DNA from: Enterobacteriaceae bacterium
GTDB lineage: Bacteria; Pseudomonadota; Gammaproteobacteria; Enterobacterales; Enterobacteriaceae
Direction of reading: 5' to 3'
Length of the DNA: 64,000 bases
Assembly (NCBI GenBank): GCA_031261005.1
Contig: JAISKF010000025.1
Span: 113,708-177,707, forward strand
In this document: positions 47,195-57,840 of the stretch, in pieces
Layout: each line of letters begins with the position of its first letter
How positions within the stretch are numbered: the first letter of the stretch is position 1
Notes under the pieces: model-generated
The model's input: the letters and a program-made list of their open reading frames with translations, nothing else
Database searches by the model: none
What the model was told of the DNA's origin: nothing
Program-made: the position numbers and the translations under genes

Positions 47195-47252
47195 TTTCCT
47201 GTTTTATGAATTCAATACTACTTCTGACATTAAATAATGAGGCAATAAAAGC

Positions 47253-48029
47253 ATGTTAAAGAATAAATTAAAACTTACCGCAGCGGTTGCATTGCTAGCT
47301 GCCAGCCTGTTTCAAACCGCAGCAGCGGCAGAAAAAATCACCGTATTTGCTGCGGCGTCATTGACGAATGCGCTGGGTGAAATCGCAGCGGATTATCAGA
47401 AAAAAACAGGTGTAGAAGTGACGGCTTCTTATGACTCTTCATCTAAGTTAGCTCGCCAAATCGAGCAGGGCGCGCCTGCGGATATTTTCATCTCTGCGGA
47501 TCAGCAATGGATGGATTACGTTGCTGATAAAAAATTAATTGATGAAAAAACACGTATTACGCTGTTAGGTAACGATTTAGTATTAGTTGCCCCGCTGGAC
47601 AGCGCATTAAAACAGGTTAGCATCACTAAAACGACGGATTGGTCAGCGTTATTGAAAGATAGCCGTCTGGCAGTTGGCGATCCCGATCACGTCCCTGCTG
47701 GTATCTATGCAAAACAGGCATTAACTTACTTAGGTTCATGGGACGCACTGGCACCAAAATTAGCGCCAGCCAGCAATGTTCGTGCGGCATTAGCGTTGGT
47801 GGAACGGGCAGAAGCACCATTAGGTATCGTGTATGGTTCTGATGCAGTAGCCAGCAAGAAAGTGAAAGTTGTCGGTATTTTCCCTGAAGATAGCCACTTA
47901 CCGGTTGAATATCCGATCGCAACGCTGAAAGATCATGCTACACCAGCCGTTGACGCATTCTCTAAATACCTGTCTACACCAGAAGCCTCAGCCGTTTTTG
48001 AGCGTTATGGTTTTAGCCCGCGTAAATAA
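47253..48029 (+). CDS. modA: Molybdate-binding periplasmic protein
   Basis: Captures molybdate (and tungstate) in the periplasm for ModBC. It has 258 residues (E. coli 257). Signal peptide of about 25 residues (AVALLAASLFQTAAA). The mature N-terminus EKITVFAAASLTNAL carries anion-binding Ser; YDSSSKLARQIEQGAPADIFISAD and GDPDHVPAGIYAKQAL are conserved. First gene of modABC under the ModE operator; modB follows after 14 bases. Confidence 0.96.
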   Translation: MLKNKLKLTAAVALLAASLFQTAAAAEKITVFAAASLTNALGEIAADYQKKTGVEVTASYDSSSKLARQIEQGAPADIFISADQQWMDYVADKKLIDEKTRITLLGNDLVLVAPLDSALKQVSITKTTDWSALLKDSRLAVGDPDHVPAGIYAKQALTYLGSWDALAPKLAPASNVRAALALVERAEAPLGIVYGSDAVASKKVKVVGIFPEDSHLPVEYPIATLKDHATPAVDAFSKYLSTPEASAVFERYGFSPRK

Positions 48030-48043
48030 GTTTAATTAGTCAC

Positions 48044-48730
48044 GTGCTATCTCAATATGAAATCGAAGCCCTGTTACTCAGCCTGAAAGTGGCTGGTGTA
48101 GCTGTGGCTTTTAGTCTGCCGCTGGGAATTTTCACCGCATGGATTCTGGCTCGTTGTCATTTCCCCGGTAAAGCCTTTATTGACAGTATCATTCATCTTC
48201 CCCTTGTGCTGCCGCCCGTTGTTATTGGCTATCTGTTGCTAATCGGTTTTGGGCGTAAAGGTATCATCGGGCAATGGCTTTATCAGTGGTTTGGATTCAG
48301 CTTTATTTTTAGCTGGCGCGGTGCAGCATTAGCATCAGCGGTGATCGCATTCCCGCTGATGGTCAGAGCGATCCGCATGTCGCTGGAAGCGGTAGATACC
48401 CGACTGGAGCAAGCAGCCAGAACACTTGGCGCAGGTTTTTGGCGTGTATTATTTACTGTAACGCTGCCGTTATCATTTCCTGGTTTGTTATCGGGCGTTG
48501 TGCTGGCATTTGCCCGTTCACTCGGCGAATTTGGCGCAACTATTACTTTTGTCTCGAATATCCCACACGAAACCAGAACGATCCCGCTGGCGATGTATAC
48601 GCTCATTGAAACACCGGGTGGTGAGGGTGATGCTGCGCGGTTGTGTATCATTGCTATCTTATTATCACTGGTATCATTGCTGATGTCAGAGTGGCTGGCG
48701 CGTTGGAGCCGACGGAGGCTGAAAGGCTGA
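48044..48730 (+). CDS. modB: Molybdate ABC transporter permease
   Basis: Inner-membrane channel of the molybdate importer. It has 228 residues (E. coli 229) and about five membrane helices. The ATPase-docking EAA loop is [21 protein letters not shown] near residue 125; [18 protein letters not shown] ([18 protein letters not shown]) and [12 protein letters not shown] are ModB hallmarks. GTG start. Its stop overlaps the modC start by one base (TGATG). Confidence 0.95.
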   Translation: MLSQYEIEALLLSLKVAGVAVAFSLPLGIFTAWILARCHFPGKAFIDSIIHLPLVLPPVVIGYLLLIGFGRKGIIGQWLYQWFGFSFIFSWRGAALASAVIAFPLMVRAIRMSLEAVDTRLEQAARTLGAGFWRVLFTVTLPLSFPGLLSGVVLAFARSLGEFGATITFVSNIPHETRTIPLAMYTLIETPGGEGDAARLCIIAILLSLVSLLMSEWLARWSRRRLKG

Positions 48731-49812
48731 TGCTCACGTTGAATTTCAAACAGCGTCTTGGCGATTTAGGTCTGGAGATTGCTGTTAATGTCCCCGGAAA
48801 TGGTATTACTGCTGTTTTTGGCTTATCCGGCGCAGGAAAAACATCTCTGATTAACGCCGTCAGCGGATTAACTTGTCCTGACAGTGGCGAAATTATCTTA
48901 AATGATCGGGTGCTGGTGGATTGCGCGCACAATATCTTTTTGCCGCCAGAAAAACGCCGTATCGGCTATGTTTTTCAAGACGCGCGCCTGTTTCCGCACT
49001 ACAGCACCAAAGGAAATTTGCAATATGGCATGACACCGGCAATGGCAAACCAGTTTGATTCTATCGTAGAGCTACTCGGCATTGGTCATCTGTTAAAACG
49101 TTTCCCAATGACGCTTTCCGGCGGCGAAAAACAGCGCGTCGCCATCGGTCGGGCGTTGCTGACTGAACCTGAATTGCTGCTAATGGACGAACCGCTGGCA
49201 TCACTTGATGTACCGCGTAAACGTGAGTTAATCCCGTATCTGGAAAAGCTGGCGAGTGATGTCAATATCCCGATTCTCTATGTAACGCACAGCATGGAAG
49301 AGATCCTTCGTCTCGCCGCGCAGGTAATTATTCTTGATGCAGGTAAAGTGATCGCTTCTGGCGAGCTGGAAAACGTTTGGGCGAGTGATGCCATGACACC
49401 GTGGTTGCAGCAGGAAGAACGCAGCAGCGTACTTAATGTCACTTTGCTAAAACAGCATGATAAATATGCCATGAGCGCATTAACATTAGGGAACTCAGCA
49501 TTAGGCGATCATTGCCTGTGGGTAAAAAAAGTGAATGCTGCATCAGGTGAAAAATTGCGTATTCGCATTAACGCTGCCGATGTTTCTCTGGCATTAACCG
49601 CGCCGCAACAGAGCAGTATCCGCAACGTTCTTATCGCTAAAGTAACGGAACTTCTGCCATCAGGCGATAACATCGACGTAAAATTATCCGTCGGTGAACA
49701 TTATCTCTGGGCGCGCATTACTGCATGGGCAAAAGACGAACTGGATATTCAGGTCGGGCAGACGTTATACGCACAAATTAAGAGTGTATCGATGAGCCGT
49801 GAGGCTTGGTGA
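48730..49812 (+). CDS. modC: Molybdate ABC transporter ATP-binding protein
   Basis: ATPase of the ModABC importer. It has 360 residues (E. coli 352). Walker A is [12 protein letters not shown], the Q-loop region is [12 protein letters not shown], the signature is [16 protein letters not shown], Walker B is [12 protein letters not shown] and the switch His is in [10 protein letters not shown]-terminal TOBE/molbindin domain covers about residues 290-355. The start at 48730 overlaps the modB stop; longer in-frame starts would lie inside modB and are rejected. Confidence 0.95.
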   Translation: MLTLNFKQRLGDLGLEIAVNVPGNGITAVFGLSGAGKTSLINAVSGLTCPDSGEIILNDRVLVDCAHNIFLPPEKRRIGYVFQDARLFPHYSTKGNLQYGMTPAMANQFDSIVELLGIGHLLKRFPMTLSGGEKQRVAIGRALLTEPELLLMDEPLASLDVPRKRELIPYLEKLASDVNIPILYVTHSMEEILRLAAQVIILDAGKVIASGELENVWASDAMTPWLQQEERSSVLNVTLLKQHDKYAMSALTLGNSALGDHCLWVKKVNAASGEKLRIRINAADVSLALTAPQQSSIRNVLIAKVTELLPSGDNIDVKLSVGEHYLWARITAWAKDELDIQVGQTLYAQIKSVSMSREAW

Positions 49813-49818
49813 TAATAA

Positions 49819-50637
49819 TCACAGCACATATTCCTGAATGGTCTCAGCAATCACCGGCGCATCATGTTCTCCGATCACTAAATCTGCATGATTTTTGACT
49901 TCATCGCTGCTATTTCCCATTGCTACACCTAAACCGGCTTGCGTCAGCATACTGACATCATTTAAGTTATCGCCGAATGCGATGACGTTTTGCATACTGA
50001 TTCCTTGCGATTCGACCCATTCCCGCAGGCGATTACCTTTACTGTTTCCTTGCTGCGCCAGATCGATTTGGTTATGCCATGAACGTTCACATGCCAGTCC
50101 CAACTCTTTTTCGACTAACGCACTAAAATGATTAAGAACATCATCATCTTCGCTGGACGTGGCGAATTTCCACACGTTCTCAGCGTTATTGATGGCGGTT
50201 TCAAATTTATCAACCGGCAATATATTCGGGCGCTGTGTTTCTGGCTGACGATCCGCCCAAGCGCGCCAGCGCCGAATGCTATCGTCCCACTGTTCAAAGA
50301 TCATGGCATCGTCAAGATATAGCAAACTGTGGATCGGGTGATCGCGCAGCAGTTGAGCAATGCGTATCGACTGCGATTTTGTCAGAGGCGTGCCGGATAA
50401 AACGCGCTGAGTCTGGTAGTGATAGGTATAAGTGCCATTACAGCAGATCGCAGGCGTATCAAGCTGTAACGCGTGATAGAACGGCAAAATCGCCCCGTGA
50501 TGCCGACCAGTAACCAACACCACTTTAATCCCTTGCTGGCGAGCCTGAGCCAGCACTTCGAGGGATTCCGGTAAAATCTGTTTTTGTGGATTGAGCAACG
50601 TGCCGTCAAGATCAAGAGCAATAATCTGATATTTCAT
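49819..50637 (-). CDS. ybhA: HAD-family phosphatase YbhA (pyridoxal phosphate/sugar phosphatase)
   Basis: Cof-type HAD phosphatase; the E. coli homologue dephosphorylates pyridoxal phosphate and some sugar phosphates. It has 272 residues, the E. coli length. HAD motif I is LDLDGTLLN (nucleophile Asp9-type), motif II VLVTGRHH, and motifs III/IV the Lys in GNSKGNRL and AFGDNLNDVSML. A large cap domain lies between. Convergent with modC with only six bases between the stops. In E. coli the bio operon and uvrB lie beyond; here only uvrB. Confidence 0.93.
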   Translation of the reverse strand: MKYQIIALDLDGTLLNPQKQILPESLEVLAQARQQGIKVVLVTGRHHGAILPFYHALQLDTPAICCNGTYTYHYQTQRVLSGTPLTKSQSIRIAQLLRDHPIHSLLYLDDAMIFEQWDDSIRRWRAWADRQPETQRPNILPVDKFETAINNAENVWKFATSSEDDDVLNHFSALVEKELGLACERSWHNQIDLAQQGNSKGNRLREWVESQGISMQNVIAFGDNLNDVSMLTQAGLGVAMGNSSDEVKNHADLVIGEHDAPVIAETIQEYVL

Positions 50638-50984
50638 AATATTTTTATTTTATAACGAAGAAAGCGAGAAATAGCGTCAATTCGAGCATAAACCCGTTGG
50701 ATTATCAAAGTTTAACTACATTTAAATACACACAAAAACGCATGAAAATAACGAAAAAAGTTATACATTTCTTTAAAATCATTGAGATAACCATTATTGC
50801 TGCGGAATATGACAAATTATGAAAAATTCGCTGTTACAAAATATCAGAATAATTTTTTTCCTCATTTTTTAAGCATAAAGCTCTAGTAAAACGAGATAAA
50901 AATTTTTTCATTATGTGCGGTTTTACGATTTCTTGAATAAGTAAACCGTTACGCAATGTAGCAGTATCAGTGGGAATTTTTTAC

Positions 50985-51007
50985 TTATCCACTATTCCTG
51001 TGGATAA
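50985..51007. promoter_or_regulatory. Inverted pair of DnaA boxes upstream of uvrB
   Basis: TTATCCACT (8 of 9) on the plus strand and, six bases on, TGTGGATAA, a perfect DnaA box TTATCCACA on the minus strand. A DnaA box is reported in the E. coli uvrB promoter region. Confidence 0.7.
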
Positions 51008-51317
51008 CCTTGTGCATTAGCGTTAGAAAAATGGGTTAAGGCTAGGTCTGATGCGGTTTGTCAGGATTTTGCCTGTATTCTCGGCGTTGAATTAAATTAA
51101 TTCAATATCAATGTGTTAATTAAAATCAATAGCTGTGAAATTGACTAATTTCTTTTTGTGATTCAGCTCAGGTAGAAATATTTGAATTGTAAAATGTCAA
51201 CTTGTTTCTGTGGGTAAATTTTATTTTTCCGACTTGACTATTACTCGTCATGGTATAGTTCAGCGTTGTAAAATTTTATTGTTTTAAGATTAATAAGTTA
51301 GCAAAACGTGCTTAATG

Positions 51318-51333
51318 CTGTGTTAATATACAG
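51318..51333. promoter_or_regulatory. LexA (SOS) box upstream of uvrB
   Basis: CTGTGTTAATATACAG, a full match to CTGT-N8-ACAG with an AT-rich centre. It lies 117 bases upstream of the uvrB start. uvrB is a classic LexA target. Confidence 0.9.
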
Positions 51334-51450
51334 TACTGTGACAGTGGTAAAAATAGTACCAGCTCCACATAATAGTCACGGTTACATAATTATTTCGATC
51401 ACATCACAGTTTTTGGCATGACTGATTTTCCAACTCAGGTAGCGTTAACG

Positions 51451-53469
51451 ATGAGCAAGACATTCAAATTAAATTCAGCCTTTCAGCCAGCAGGCGATCA
51501 ACCAGAAGCGATTCGGCGGTTGAGTGAGGGATTAGAGGACGGATTAGCTCATCAAACGCTGCTGGGTGTTACCGGCTCCGGCAAAACGTTTACTATCGCT
51601 AATGTGATCGCTGAACTTGAGCGCCCGACCATGATCTTAGCGCCGAACAAAACACTGGCAGCGCAGCTTTATGGCGAAATGAAAGCGTTCTTCCCTGAAA
51701 ATGCCGTGGAGTATTTCGTCTCTTATTACGATTACTACCAGCCGGAAGCCTACGTTCCTAGCTCTGATACGTTTATCGAAAAAGATGCGTCGATTAACGA
51801 GCATATCGAGCAGATGCGCTTATCGGCGACCAAAGCACTGCTGGAACGCCGTGATGTGGTGCTGGTAGCATCGGTTTCCGCCATTTATGGTTTGGGTGAT
51901 CCTGATGCTTATCTGAAAATGATGCTGCACCTTACGCGCGGTATGATTATCGATCAGCGCGCGATTTTGCAGCGATTGGCTGAATTACAGTACACCCGCA
52001 ACGATCAAGTCTTTCAACGCAGCACTTTTCGCGTGCGCGGTGAAGTTATTGATATTTTTCCGGCGGAATCGGACGATTATGCGCTGCGTATTGAATTGTT
52101 TGATGATGAAGTGGAGCGTTTATCACTATTTGATCCGTTAACGGGTCAGGTTCAACAAGTCGTGCCGCGCTTTACCATTTATCCGAAAACGCACTATGTC
52201 ACCCCGCGCGATCGCATTTTAGAAGCCATTGAACGTATTAAAGTTGATTTAGCTGATCGCCGCCGAATTTTACTTGCCAATGATAAACTGGTGGAAGAGC
52301 AACGCCTGAGCCAGCGCACTCAGTTTGATATTGAAATGATGAACGAGCTAGGCTATTGCTCAGGAATAGAAAACTATTCGCGTTATCTCTCCGGCCGCGG
52401 CGAGGGCGAACCGCCTCCGACGTTGTTTGATTATCTACCGCCGGACGGTTTATTGGTGATTGATGAATCCCACGTTACTGTGCCGCAAATCGGCGGTATG
52501 TATCGCGGCGACCGTTCGCGCAAAGAAACGCTAGTGGAGTACGGTTTCCGTTTGCCATCGGCGTTGGATAACCGTCCATTACGTTTTGAAGAATTTGAAC
52601 AACTTGCTCCGCAGACAATTTATGTTTCTGCTACGCCAGGCAATTACGAGCTGGAAAAGTCCGGCGGTGAAGTGATCGATCAGGTAGTGCGTCCAACGGG
52701 GCTGCTCGATCCTGAAATTGAAGTGCGTCCGGTGGCAACGCAAGTTGATGATTTGCTGTCTGAAATTCGTATCCGCGCCGAGAAAAATGAGCGCGTACTC
52801 GTAACAACGCTCACTAAACGCATGGCAGAAGATTTGACGGAATATCTGGAAGAACATGGTGAGCGCGTGCGTTATCTGCACTCTGATATTGATACCGTTG
52901 AACGGGTCGAAATTATTCGTGATCTGCGTTTGGGAGAATTTGATGTGCTGGTGGGCATCAACTTGCTGCGTGAAGGGCTGGATATGCCGGAAGTGTCACT
53001 GGTCGCGATCCTTGATGCTGATAAAGAGGGTTTTTTGCGTTCCGAACGTTCACTGATCCAAACCATCGGGCGCGCGGCGCGTAATCTAAACGGTAAAGCG
53101 ATTCTCTACGGCGATAGAATCACTAACTCTATGGCTAAGGCTATCGGTGAAACAGAACGGCGCAGAGCGCGGCAGATGGCTTATAACGAAGAACATGGCA
53201 TTGTACCGCAAGGGTTGAATAAATCCGTTGAAGATATTCTGGAGCTTGGACAAGGTTTAGGTACGCTGAAACACAGCAAACGCGGCAAGAAAAAAGTTGC
53301 CGAACCAGCGGCGGATTATTCGGCATTAACGCCGCAAGCGCTGGATAAGAAAATCCGCGAGCTGGAAAGTACCATGTATCAACATGCACAGAATCTAGAA
53401 TTTGAAGAAGCGGCGCAACTGCGCGATCAATTGCAAAAATTGCGCGAACAGTTTATCGCGTTATCGTAA
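51451..53469 (+). CDS. uvrB: Excinuclease ABC subunit B
   Basis: Damage-verifying helicase of nucleotide excision repair; loaded by UvrA, recruits UvrC. It has 672 residues (E. coli 673). Helicase motif I is [16 protein letters not shown], the damage-binding beta hairpin carries [13 protein letters not shown], the DEAD-like box is DESH, and [22 protein letters not shown] and TIGRAARN follow. A C-terminal UVR/coiled motif ([19 protein letters not shown]) binds UvrC. The ATG at 51451 gives the family start [13 protein letters not shown]; an in-frame ATG at 51418 would add 11 atypical residues. Confidence 0.98.
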   Translation: MSKTFKLNSAFQPAGDQPEAIRRLSEGLEDGLAHQTLLGVTGSGKTFTIANVIAELERPTMILAPNKTLAAQLYGEMKAFFPENAVEYFVSYYDYYQPEAYVPSSDTFIEKDASINEHIEQMRLSATKALLERRDVVLVASVSAIYGLGDPDAYLKMMLHLTRGMIIDQRAILQRLAELQYTRNDQVFQRSTFRVRGEVIDIFPAESDDYALRIELFDDEVERLSLFDPLTGQVQQVVPRFTIYPKTHYVTPRDRILEAIERIKVDLADRRRILLANDKLVEEQRLSQRTQFDIEMMNELGYCSGIENYSRYLSGRGEGEPPPTLFDYLPPDGLLVIDESHVTVPQIGGMYRGDRSRKETLVEYGFRLPSALDNRPLRFEEFEQLAPQTIYVSATPGNYELEKSGGEVIDQVVRPTGLLDPEIEVRPVATQVDDLLSEIRIRAEKNERVLVTTLTKRMAEDLTEYLEEHGERVRYLHSDIDTVERVEIIRDLRLGEFDVLVGINLLREGLDMPEVSLVAILDADKEGFLRSERSLIQTIGRAARNLNGKAILYGDRITNSMAKAIGETERRRARQMAYNEEHGIVPQGLNKSVEDILELGQGLGTLKHSKRGKKKVAEPAADYSALTPQALDKKIRELESTMYQHAQNLEFEEAAQLRDQLQKLREQFIALS

Positions 53470-53513
53470 CTAATATTAGGTTTAGATAACATAATGATAA
53501 TAAAGAATTAGTT

Positions 53514-53536
53514 GTAGGGGTGGCAATCTGCCGCCC
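53514..53536. repeat. Single REP-like hairpin (left-hand orientation)
   Basis: GTAG plus GGGTGGCA-atc-TGCCGCCC with one G-T pair, 44 bases after uvrB. The minus-strand flank reads TTCTTTATTATCATTATG, matching the AT-rich flank of other copies. It is followed 11 bases on by a half copy of the second repeat family. Confidence 0.8.
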
Positions 53537-53547
53537 TGACGAAAATG

Positions 53548-53575
53548 CAACTTGAAAGATGACGGATATATATTA
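53548..53575. repeat. Half copy of the TTGAAAGATGACGG repeat
   Basis: CAACTTGAAAGATGACGGAT then ATATATTA. It shares 14 consecutive bases (TTGAAAGATGACGG) with the arm of the palindrome at 4048-4118 and a similar TATATATTAT tail. No opposing arm is seen here. Confidence 0.55.
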
Positions 53576-53586
53576 TTAGGTTTTGT

Positions 53587-53865
53587 ATGGAACAATACTC
53601 AAAAGATCCACTGCACGGCATTACACTGGAACGACTGCTAACCACGCTGGTGGAGCAGTTTGGTTGGGAAGCGCTGGCGCGTGAAGTGAATATTAACTGC
53701 TTTAAAAGCGATCCCAGTATTAAATCCAGCCTGAAATTCCTGCGTCGCACGGCGTGGGCGCGTAAACAGGTGGAGGAGCTTTATATTCACAGTCTCGAAT
53801 GTCTTGAGCCGCAAAAAGATAATCGTGATGAAGTTAACAATCCGTGGGGAAAATGGGCGAAGTAA
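53587..53865 (+). CDS. VF530-family (DUF2132) protein
   Basis: A 92-residue protein of the VF530 family, small helical proteins suggested to bind DNA; function not established. The pattern [37 protein letters not shown] and [20 protein letters not shown] is typical. The tail (PWGKWAK) is variable. ATG start with TTAGG upstream. It lies between uvrB and yceD, at a junction that joins regions far apart in E. coli. Confidence 0.85.
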   Translation: MEQYSKDPLHGITLERLLTTLVEQFGWEALAREVNINCFKSDPSIKSSLKFLRRTAWARKQVEELYIHSLECLEPQKDNRDEVNNPWGKWAK

Positions 53866-54078
53866 CAACAGTAAATGTCGGTATATAAATATTTTTACTA
53901 TTTATATTTCTTTCAACAGATTGTTTTAATTTTACATAAAGAAATAGGTAGAAATAGCATTTATTGTATCGATTTTAATTTTGGTGATTATTATTCGCGA
54001 ATTGAATTTTTATTAAAACCATAGCGAAATAAGTACAGCTCCTTTAAACTATGGTGATTCTTGAGCGCTGAGATTGTC

Positions 54079-54103
54079 AAAAGCACGTTATTTACGTGCT
54101 TTT
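54079..54103 (+). terminator. Intrinsic terminator upstream of yceD
   Basis: AAAAGCACGT-tattt-ACGTGCTTTT ending the VF530-gene transcript or isolating yceD. The 210 bases before it are AT-rich with no gene. Confidence 0.8.
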
Positions 54104-54144
54104 CCTTTGACTATCAGCCATGACAACGTTAATATTCGCGCCCT

Positions 54145-54666
54145 ATGCAAAAGGTAAAATTACCCTTAACCATTGATTCGCTTCGTGCGGCTCAGAAAAG
54201 TCTGGATTATTCAGGTGTTTATTCAGCGTCTCAGGCGGAACGGTTAGCTGAGTCAGTGGTGAGTGTGGATGGTGATATTGAAGCTGAGTTGTCGTTTAAC
54301 ATCGATAAGCAGCGTTTAGTTGTGATTACAGGGAAGGCAACGGTTCCAGTGACCTTGATGTGCCAGCGTTGTAATAACAATTTTTCATACATTGTTCACT
54401 CAACGTATTGTTTCAGCCCGGTCAAAAATGATGAGCAGGCAGAGGCATTACCGGCAGGCTATGAGCCAGTTGACATCGATGATTTTGGCGAAGTCAATTT
54501 GTTGGCGCTGATTGAAGATGAACTTATTCTCTCATTGCCTATAGCGCCGGTTCATGAATATGAACACTGTGAAGTGTCCGAAGCGGATATGGTTTTCGGG
54601 GAGTTACCGCCAGAGGCGGAAAAACCAAATCCATTTGCCGTATTAGCCAGTTTAAAGCAAAAGTAA
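54145..54666 (+). CDS. yceD: YceD, 23S rRNA accumulation protein (DUF177)
   Basis: Conserved protein encoded upstream of ribosomal protein L32; needed for normal 23S rRNA levels in E. coli and plants. It has 173 residues as in E. coli. A Cys-x-x-Cys motif ([10 protein letters not shown]) and the C-terminal acidic [20 protein letters not shown] followed by LSLPIAP are characteristic. ATG with no strong ribosome site. rpmF follows after 16 bases. Confidence 0.94.
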   Translation: MQKVKLPLTIDSLRAAQKSLDYSGVYSASQAERLAESVVSVDGDIEAELSFNIDKQRLVVITGKATVPVTLMCQRCNNNFSYIVHSTYCFSPVKNDEQAEALPAGYEPVDIDDFGEVNLLALIEDELILSLPIAPVHEYEHCEVSEADMVFGELPPEAEKPNPFAVLASLKQK

Positions 54667-54682
54667 CCGAGGAGTAAGGTCG

Positions 54683-54853
54683 ATGGCCGTACAACAGAAC
54701 AAGAGTACCCGTTCAAGACGTGGCATGCGTCGTTCACATGATGCATTAACTACAGCCGCAGTATCTGTGGATAAAGTTTCAGGTGAAACCCATCTGCGTC
54801 ACCACATTACCGCTGACGGTTACTACCGTGGCCGCAAGGTAATTGCTAAGTAA
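54683..54853 (+). CDS. rpmF: 50S ribosomal protein L32
   Basis: Structural protein of the large ribosomal subunit. It has 56 residues (E. coli 57), with [20 protein letters not shown] at the start and [19 protein letters not shown] at the end; one residue is missing in the variable middle. ATG with GAGGAG upstream. First of the conserved rpmF-plsX-fab block. Confidence 0.97.
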   Translation: MAVQQNKSTRSRRGMRRSHDALTTAAVSVDKVSGETHLRHHITADGYYRGRKVIAK

Positions 54854-54867
54854 TCATAGGTGATACT

Positions 54868-55896
54868 TTGTCACGTCTAACCATTGCGTTAGATGCTATG
54901 GGCGGGGACTTCGGTCCCTGCGTTACGGTGCCTGCATCTTTGCAGGCATTGGCTTCTAATCAAGAACTTACCATTAAGTTGGTTGGTGATCTTGCAGCTA
55001 TTCAGCCACTTGTTAATCAATGTGCGCCAGATTTACTCAAACGTCTTCAAATTATCCCAGCCGAATTTATGATTGCTAATGATGCTAAACCGTCACATGC
55101 GATTAGAAATAGTCGCGGAACTTCTATGCGTCTGGCGCTTGATTTAGTCAATAATGGTGAAGCTCAGGCTTGCGTTAGCGCTGGTAATACCGGTGCTTTG
55201 ATGGGATTAGCTAAATTGATGCTAAAGCCTTTGGACGGCATTGATCGTCCGGCTCTTGTCTCTGCGTTGCCGAATCAGAATGGCGGTAAAACCTTATTGT
55301 TAGATTTAGGCGCTAACGCAGTATGTGACAGTTCGATGCTGGTTCAGTTTGCGGTGATGGGCGCGGTGATGGCGGAAGAAATTTTGCAGATCACCAATCC
55401 GCGAGTGGCATTACTAAATATTGGAGAGGAAGAAAGCAAAGGTCTTGATAATATTCAGGCTGCTGCTGCTATACTCAGGAACGTACGACAGATCAATTAC
55501 ATCGGTTATCTGGAAGGTAACGATCTTCTGACTGATGTCACGGATGTGTTAGTATGTGACGGCTTCGTTGGCAACGTGACGTTAAAAACGTTGGAAGGTG
55601 TCATTCGAGTACTCCTGTCATTATTGTCGTCAGGGAAGCAGAAGCGTTTATGGTGGATGAAACTAATTAGTTATTGGTTTAAAAAGAGTCTGTCAAAACG
55701 TTTCGGGCATTTGAATCCTGATCGATATAATGGGGCTTGCCTGTTAGGATTACGTAGCACTGTGATTAAAAGTCATGGCAGTGCGAATCAACAGGCTTTC
55801 ACCGTAGCGATAGAGCAAGCTGTGCAGGCAGTGGAGCGTAACGTGCCGACACAAATAGCAGCTCGTCTTCAAGCTGTATTACCTAAGAGTGAATGA
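54868..55896 (+). CDS. plsX: Phosphate acyltransferase PlsX
   Basis: Makes acyl-phosphate from acyl-ACP for phospholipid synthesis. It has 342 residues (E. coli about 356). Hallmarks are [11 protein letters not shown] at the start, [49 protein letters not shown] and [19 protein letters not shown] start, 7 bases after AGGTG; this rare start is shared with relatives. The C-terminus is shorter than in E. coli. Followed within 6 bases by fabH. Confidence 0.96.
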   Translation: MSRLTIALDAMGGDFGPCVTVPASLQALASNQELTIKLVGDLAAIQPLVNQCAPDLLKRLQIIPAEFMIANDAKPSHAIRNSRGTSMRLALDLVNNGEAQACVSAGNTGALMGLAKLMLKPLDGIDRPALVSALPNQNGGKTLLLDLGANAVCDSSMLVQFAVMGAVMAEEILQITNPRVALLNIGEEESKGLDNIQAAAAILRNVRQINYIGYLEGNDLLTDVTDVLVCDGFVGNVTLKTLEGVIRVLLSLLSSGKQKRLWWMKLISYWFKKSLSKRFGHLNPDRYNGACLLGLRSTVIKSHGSANQQAFTVAIEQAVQAVERNVPTQIAARLQAVLPKSE

Positions 55897-55902
55897 TCGT
55901 CC

Positions 55903-56856
55903 ATGTATACAAAAATTCTCGGTACAGGTAGTTACCTGCCTGTGCAAGTGCGTACCAATGCCGATCTAGAGCAGATGGTAGATACAAAAGATGAATGGAT
56001 TGTTTCCCGTACAGGGATTCGTCAGCGTCATATTGCAGCACCTGATGAAACGGTTGTGACAATGGGGTGTCATGCCGCTGATAAAGCCATTGAAATGGCA
56101 AAAATTAAGAATAACGAAATTGGGTTGATTATCGTTGCCACGACTTCGTCGAGTAACGCGTTTCCTAGCGCAGCATGTGAAATCCAAAACTATTTAGGTA
56201 TTAAAGATGCCGTTGCTTTTGATATTGCGGCGGCTTGTGCTGGTTTTGCTTACGCGATTAGCGTGGCAGATCAATATATTAAAACTGGTTTTGTGAAAAA
56301 AGCCTTAGTGATTGGTGCAGACGCATTAAGCCGTACTCTTGATCCTGAAGACCGCAGTACGATTATTCTGTTTGGTGATGGTGCAGGTGCGATCGTTGTC
56401 GGCGCGTCTGATGAACCGGGTATTATCTCTACGCATTTACATGCTGATGGTAGCTATGGTGAGCTATTAACACTGCCTAATCATGATCGCGTTGATCCGA
56501 CTAAGCCAGATTTTCTGACTATGAAAGGTAACGAAGTGTTTAAAGTCGCCGTTACCGAACTGGCGCATAGCGTTGATGAGGCACTTGAATCTAACCATAT
56601 TGATAAGTCAGAACTTGACTGGTTAGTGCCGCATCAGGCGAATTTACGCATTATTACCGCGACAGCTAAAAAGCTAGGAATGGGTATGGATAAGGTAGTT
56701 ATTACTTTGGATCGTCACGGTAATACTTCTGCTGCTTCCGTTCCCGCAGCGCTAGATGAAGCGGTCAGAGACGGGCGCATTCAGCGCGGTCAGCTTATTT
56801 TACTTGAGGCCTTTGGTGGTGGATTCGCTTGGGGTTCTGCTTTAATCCGGTTCTAA
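55903..56856 (+). CDS. fabH: 3-oxoacyl-ACP synthase III
   Basis: Starts fatty acid synthesis by condensing acetyl-CoA with malonyl-ACP. It has 317 residues as in E. coli. Catalytic Cys112 is in [12 protein letters not shown], the His in [11 protein letters not shown] and the Asn in [15 protein letters not shown]. Followed after 21 bases by fabD. Confidence 0.98.
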   Translation: MYTKILGTGSYLPVQVRTNADLEQMVDTKDEWIVSRTGIRQRHIAAPDETVVTMGCHAADKAIEMAKIKNNEIGLIIVATTSSSNAFPSAACEIQNYLGIKDAVAFDIAAACAGFAYAISVADQYIKTGFVKKALVIGADALSRTLDPEDRSTIILFGDGAGAIVVGASDEPGIISTHLHADGSYGELLTLPNHDRVDPTKPDFLTMKGNEVFKVAVTELAHSVDEALESNHIDKSELDWLVPHQANLRIITATAKKLGMGMDKVVITLDRHGNTSAASVPAALDEAVRDGRIQRGQLILLEAFGGGFAWGSALIRF

Positions 56857-56877
56857 TCGCATCTGGAAAAATTATAT

Positions 56878-57807
56878 ATGAGTCAATTTGCAATCGTATT
56901 TCCGGGACAGGGTTCGCAATCAGTCGGCATGTTAGCTGCGTTGGCTGCTGAATTTCCTGTGGTACAAGAAACATTCGCTCAGGCTTCTGATGCGTTGGGT
57001 TATGATCTTTGGCATCTGGTTCAGCAAGGACCGGAGTCTGAATTAAATAAAACATGGCAAACCCAACCTGCATTATTAGCGGCTTCTGTCGCGATTTGGC
57101 GTGTATGGCAGCAACAAGGCGGCAAAACACCAGCGATGTTGGCAGGTCATAGTCTGGGTGAGTATTCCTCATTGGTTTGTGCCGGTGTTTTGGATTTTAA
57201 AGACGCAATCCGTTTAGTCGAACTGCGCGGTAAGCTGATGCAAGAAGCCGTGCCAGAAGGTACTGGTGCGATGTATGCCATTATCGGTTTAGATAATGAT
57301 GCTATTGCTAAGGCGTGTGAAGAAGCAGCACAAGGTCAGATTGTTTCACCGGTTAATTTTAATTCACCGGGTCAAGTGGTTATTGCCGGTAATAAAGAAG
57401 CCGTTGAACGCGCAGGCGTTGCATGTAAAGCAGCAGGCGCGAAACGTGCATTGCCGCTTTCTGTTAGCGTGCCATCTCACTGTGCTTTGATGAAGCCTGC
57501 GGCAGATAAATTAGCGGAAGCATTGAAGTCTGTGACTTTCAGTGCGCCGTCTATCAGCGTTATCAATAACGTTGATGTGAAATCAGAAACAGATGGTGAA
57601 GCGATTCGTAATGCTTTAGTTCGTCAGTTATACAGCCCTGTTCGCTGGACTGAAACCGTTGAACGTATGGCGGCTGAAGATGTGACCTATTTATTAGAAA
57701 TGGGTCCGGGTAAAGTGTTAACTGGATTAACAAAACGTATCGTTGATACTTTATCCGCTGCGCCGGTAAATGATCCGACTAATTTACAAGCGGCTCTTGA
57801 ACTGTAA
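56878..57807 (+). CDS. fabD: Malonyl-CoA-ACP transacylase
   Basis: Loads malonyl groups onto ACP. It has 309 residues as in E. coli. The N-terminal FPGQGSQSVGM loop, the nucleophile Ser92 in GHSLGEYSSLVCAG and the His in SVPSHCALM are present. Part of the fabHDG run with short spacers. Confidence 0.98.
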   Translation: MSQFAIVFPGQGSQSVGMLAALAAEFPVVQETFAQASDALGYDLWHLVQQGPESELNKTWQTQPALLAASVAIWRVWQQQGGKTPAMLAGHSLGEYSSLVCAGVLDFKDAIRLVELRGKLMQEAVPEGTGAMYAIIGLDNDAIAKACEEAAQGQIVSPVNFNSPGQVVIAGNKEAVERAGVACKAAGAKRALPLSVSVPSHCALMKPAADKLAEALKSVTFSAPSISVINNVDVKSETDGEAIRNALVRQLYSPVRWTETVERMAAEDVTYLLEMGPGKVLTGLTKRIVDTLSAAPVNDPTNLQAALEL

Positions 57808-57840
57808 TTTAGAACAGAATTTATCCTAAAGGGGAACTTC

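Larger units (their letters stand above)
50638..51450. other. Long AT-rich region between ybhA and uvrB
   Basis: About 800 bases with no gene. It contains paired DnaA boxes (50985-51007), the palindrome TTGAATTA-aat-TAATTCAA (51087-51105) and a LexA box (51318-51333). In E. coli bioABFCD precedes uvrB; no bio gene, fragment, or BirA operator of the TTGTAAACC...GGTTTACAA type is visible. Confidence 0.7.
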
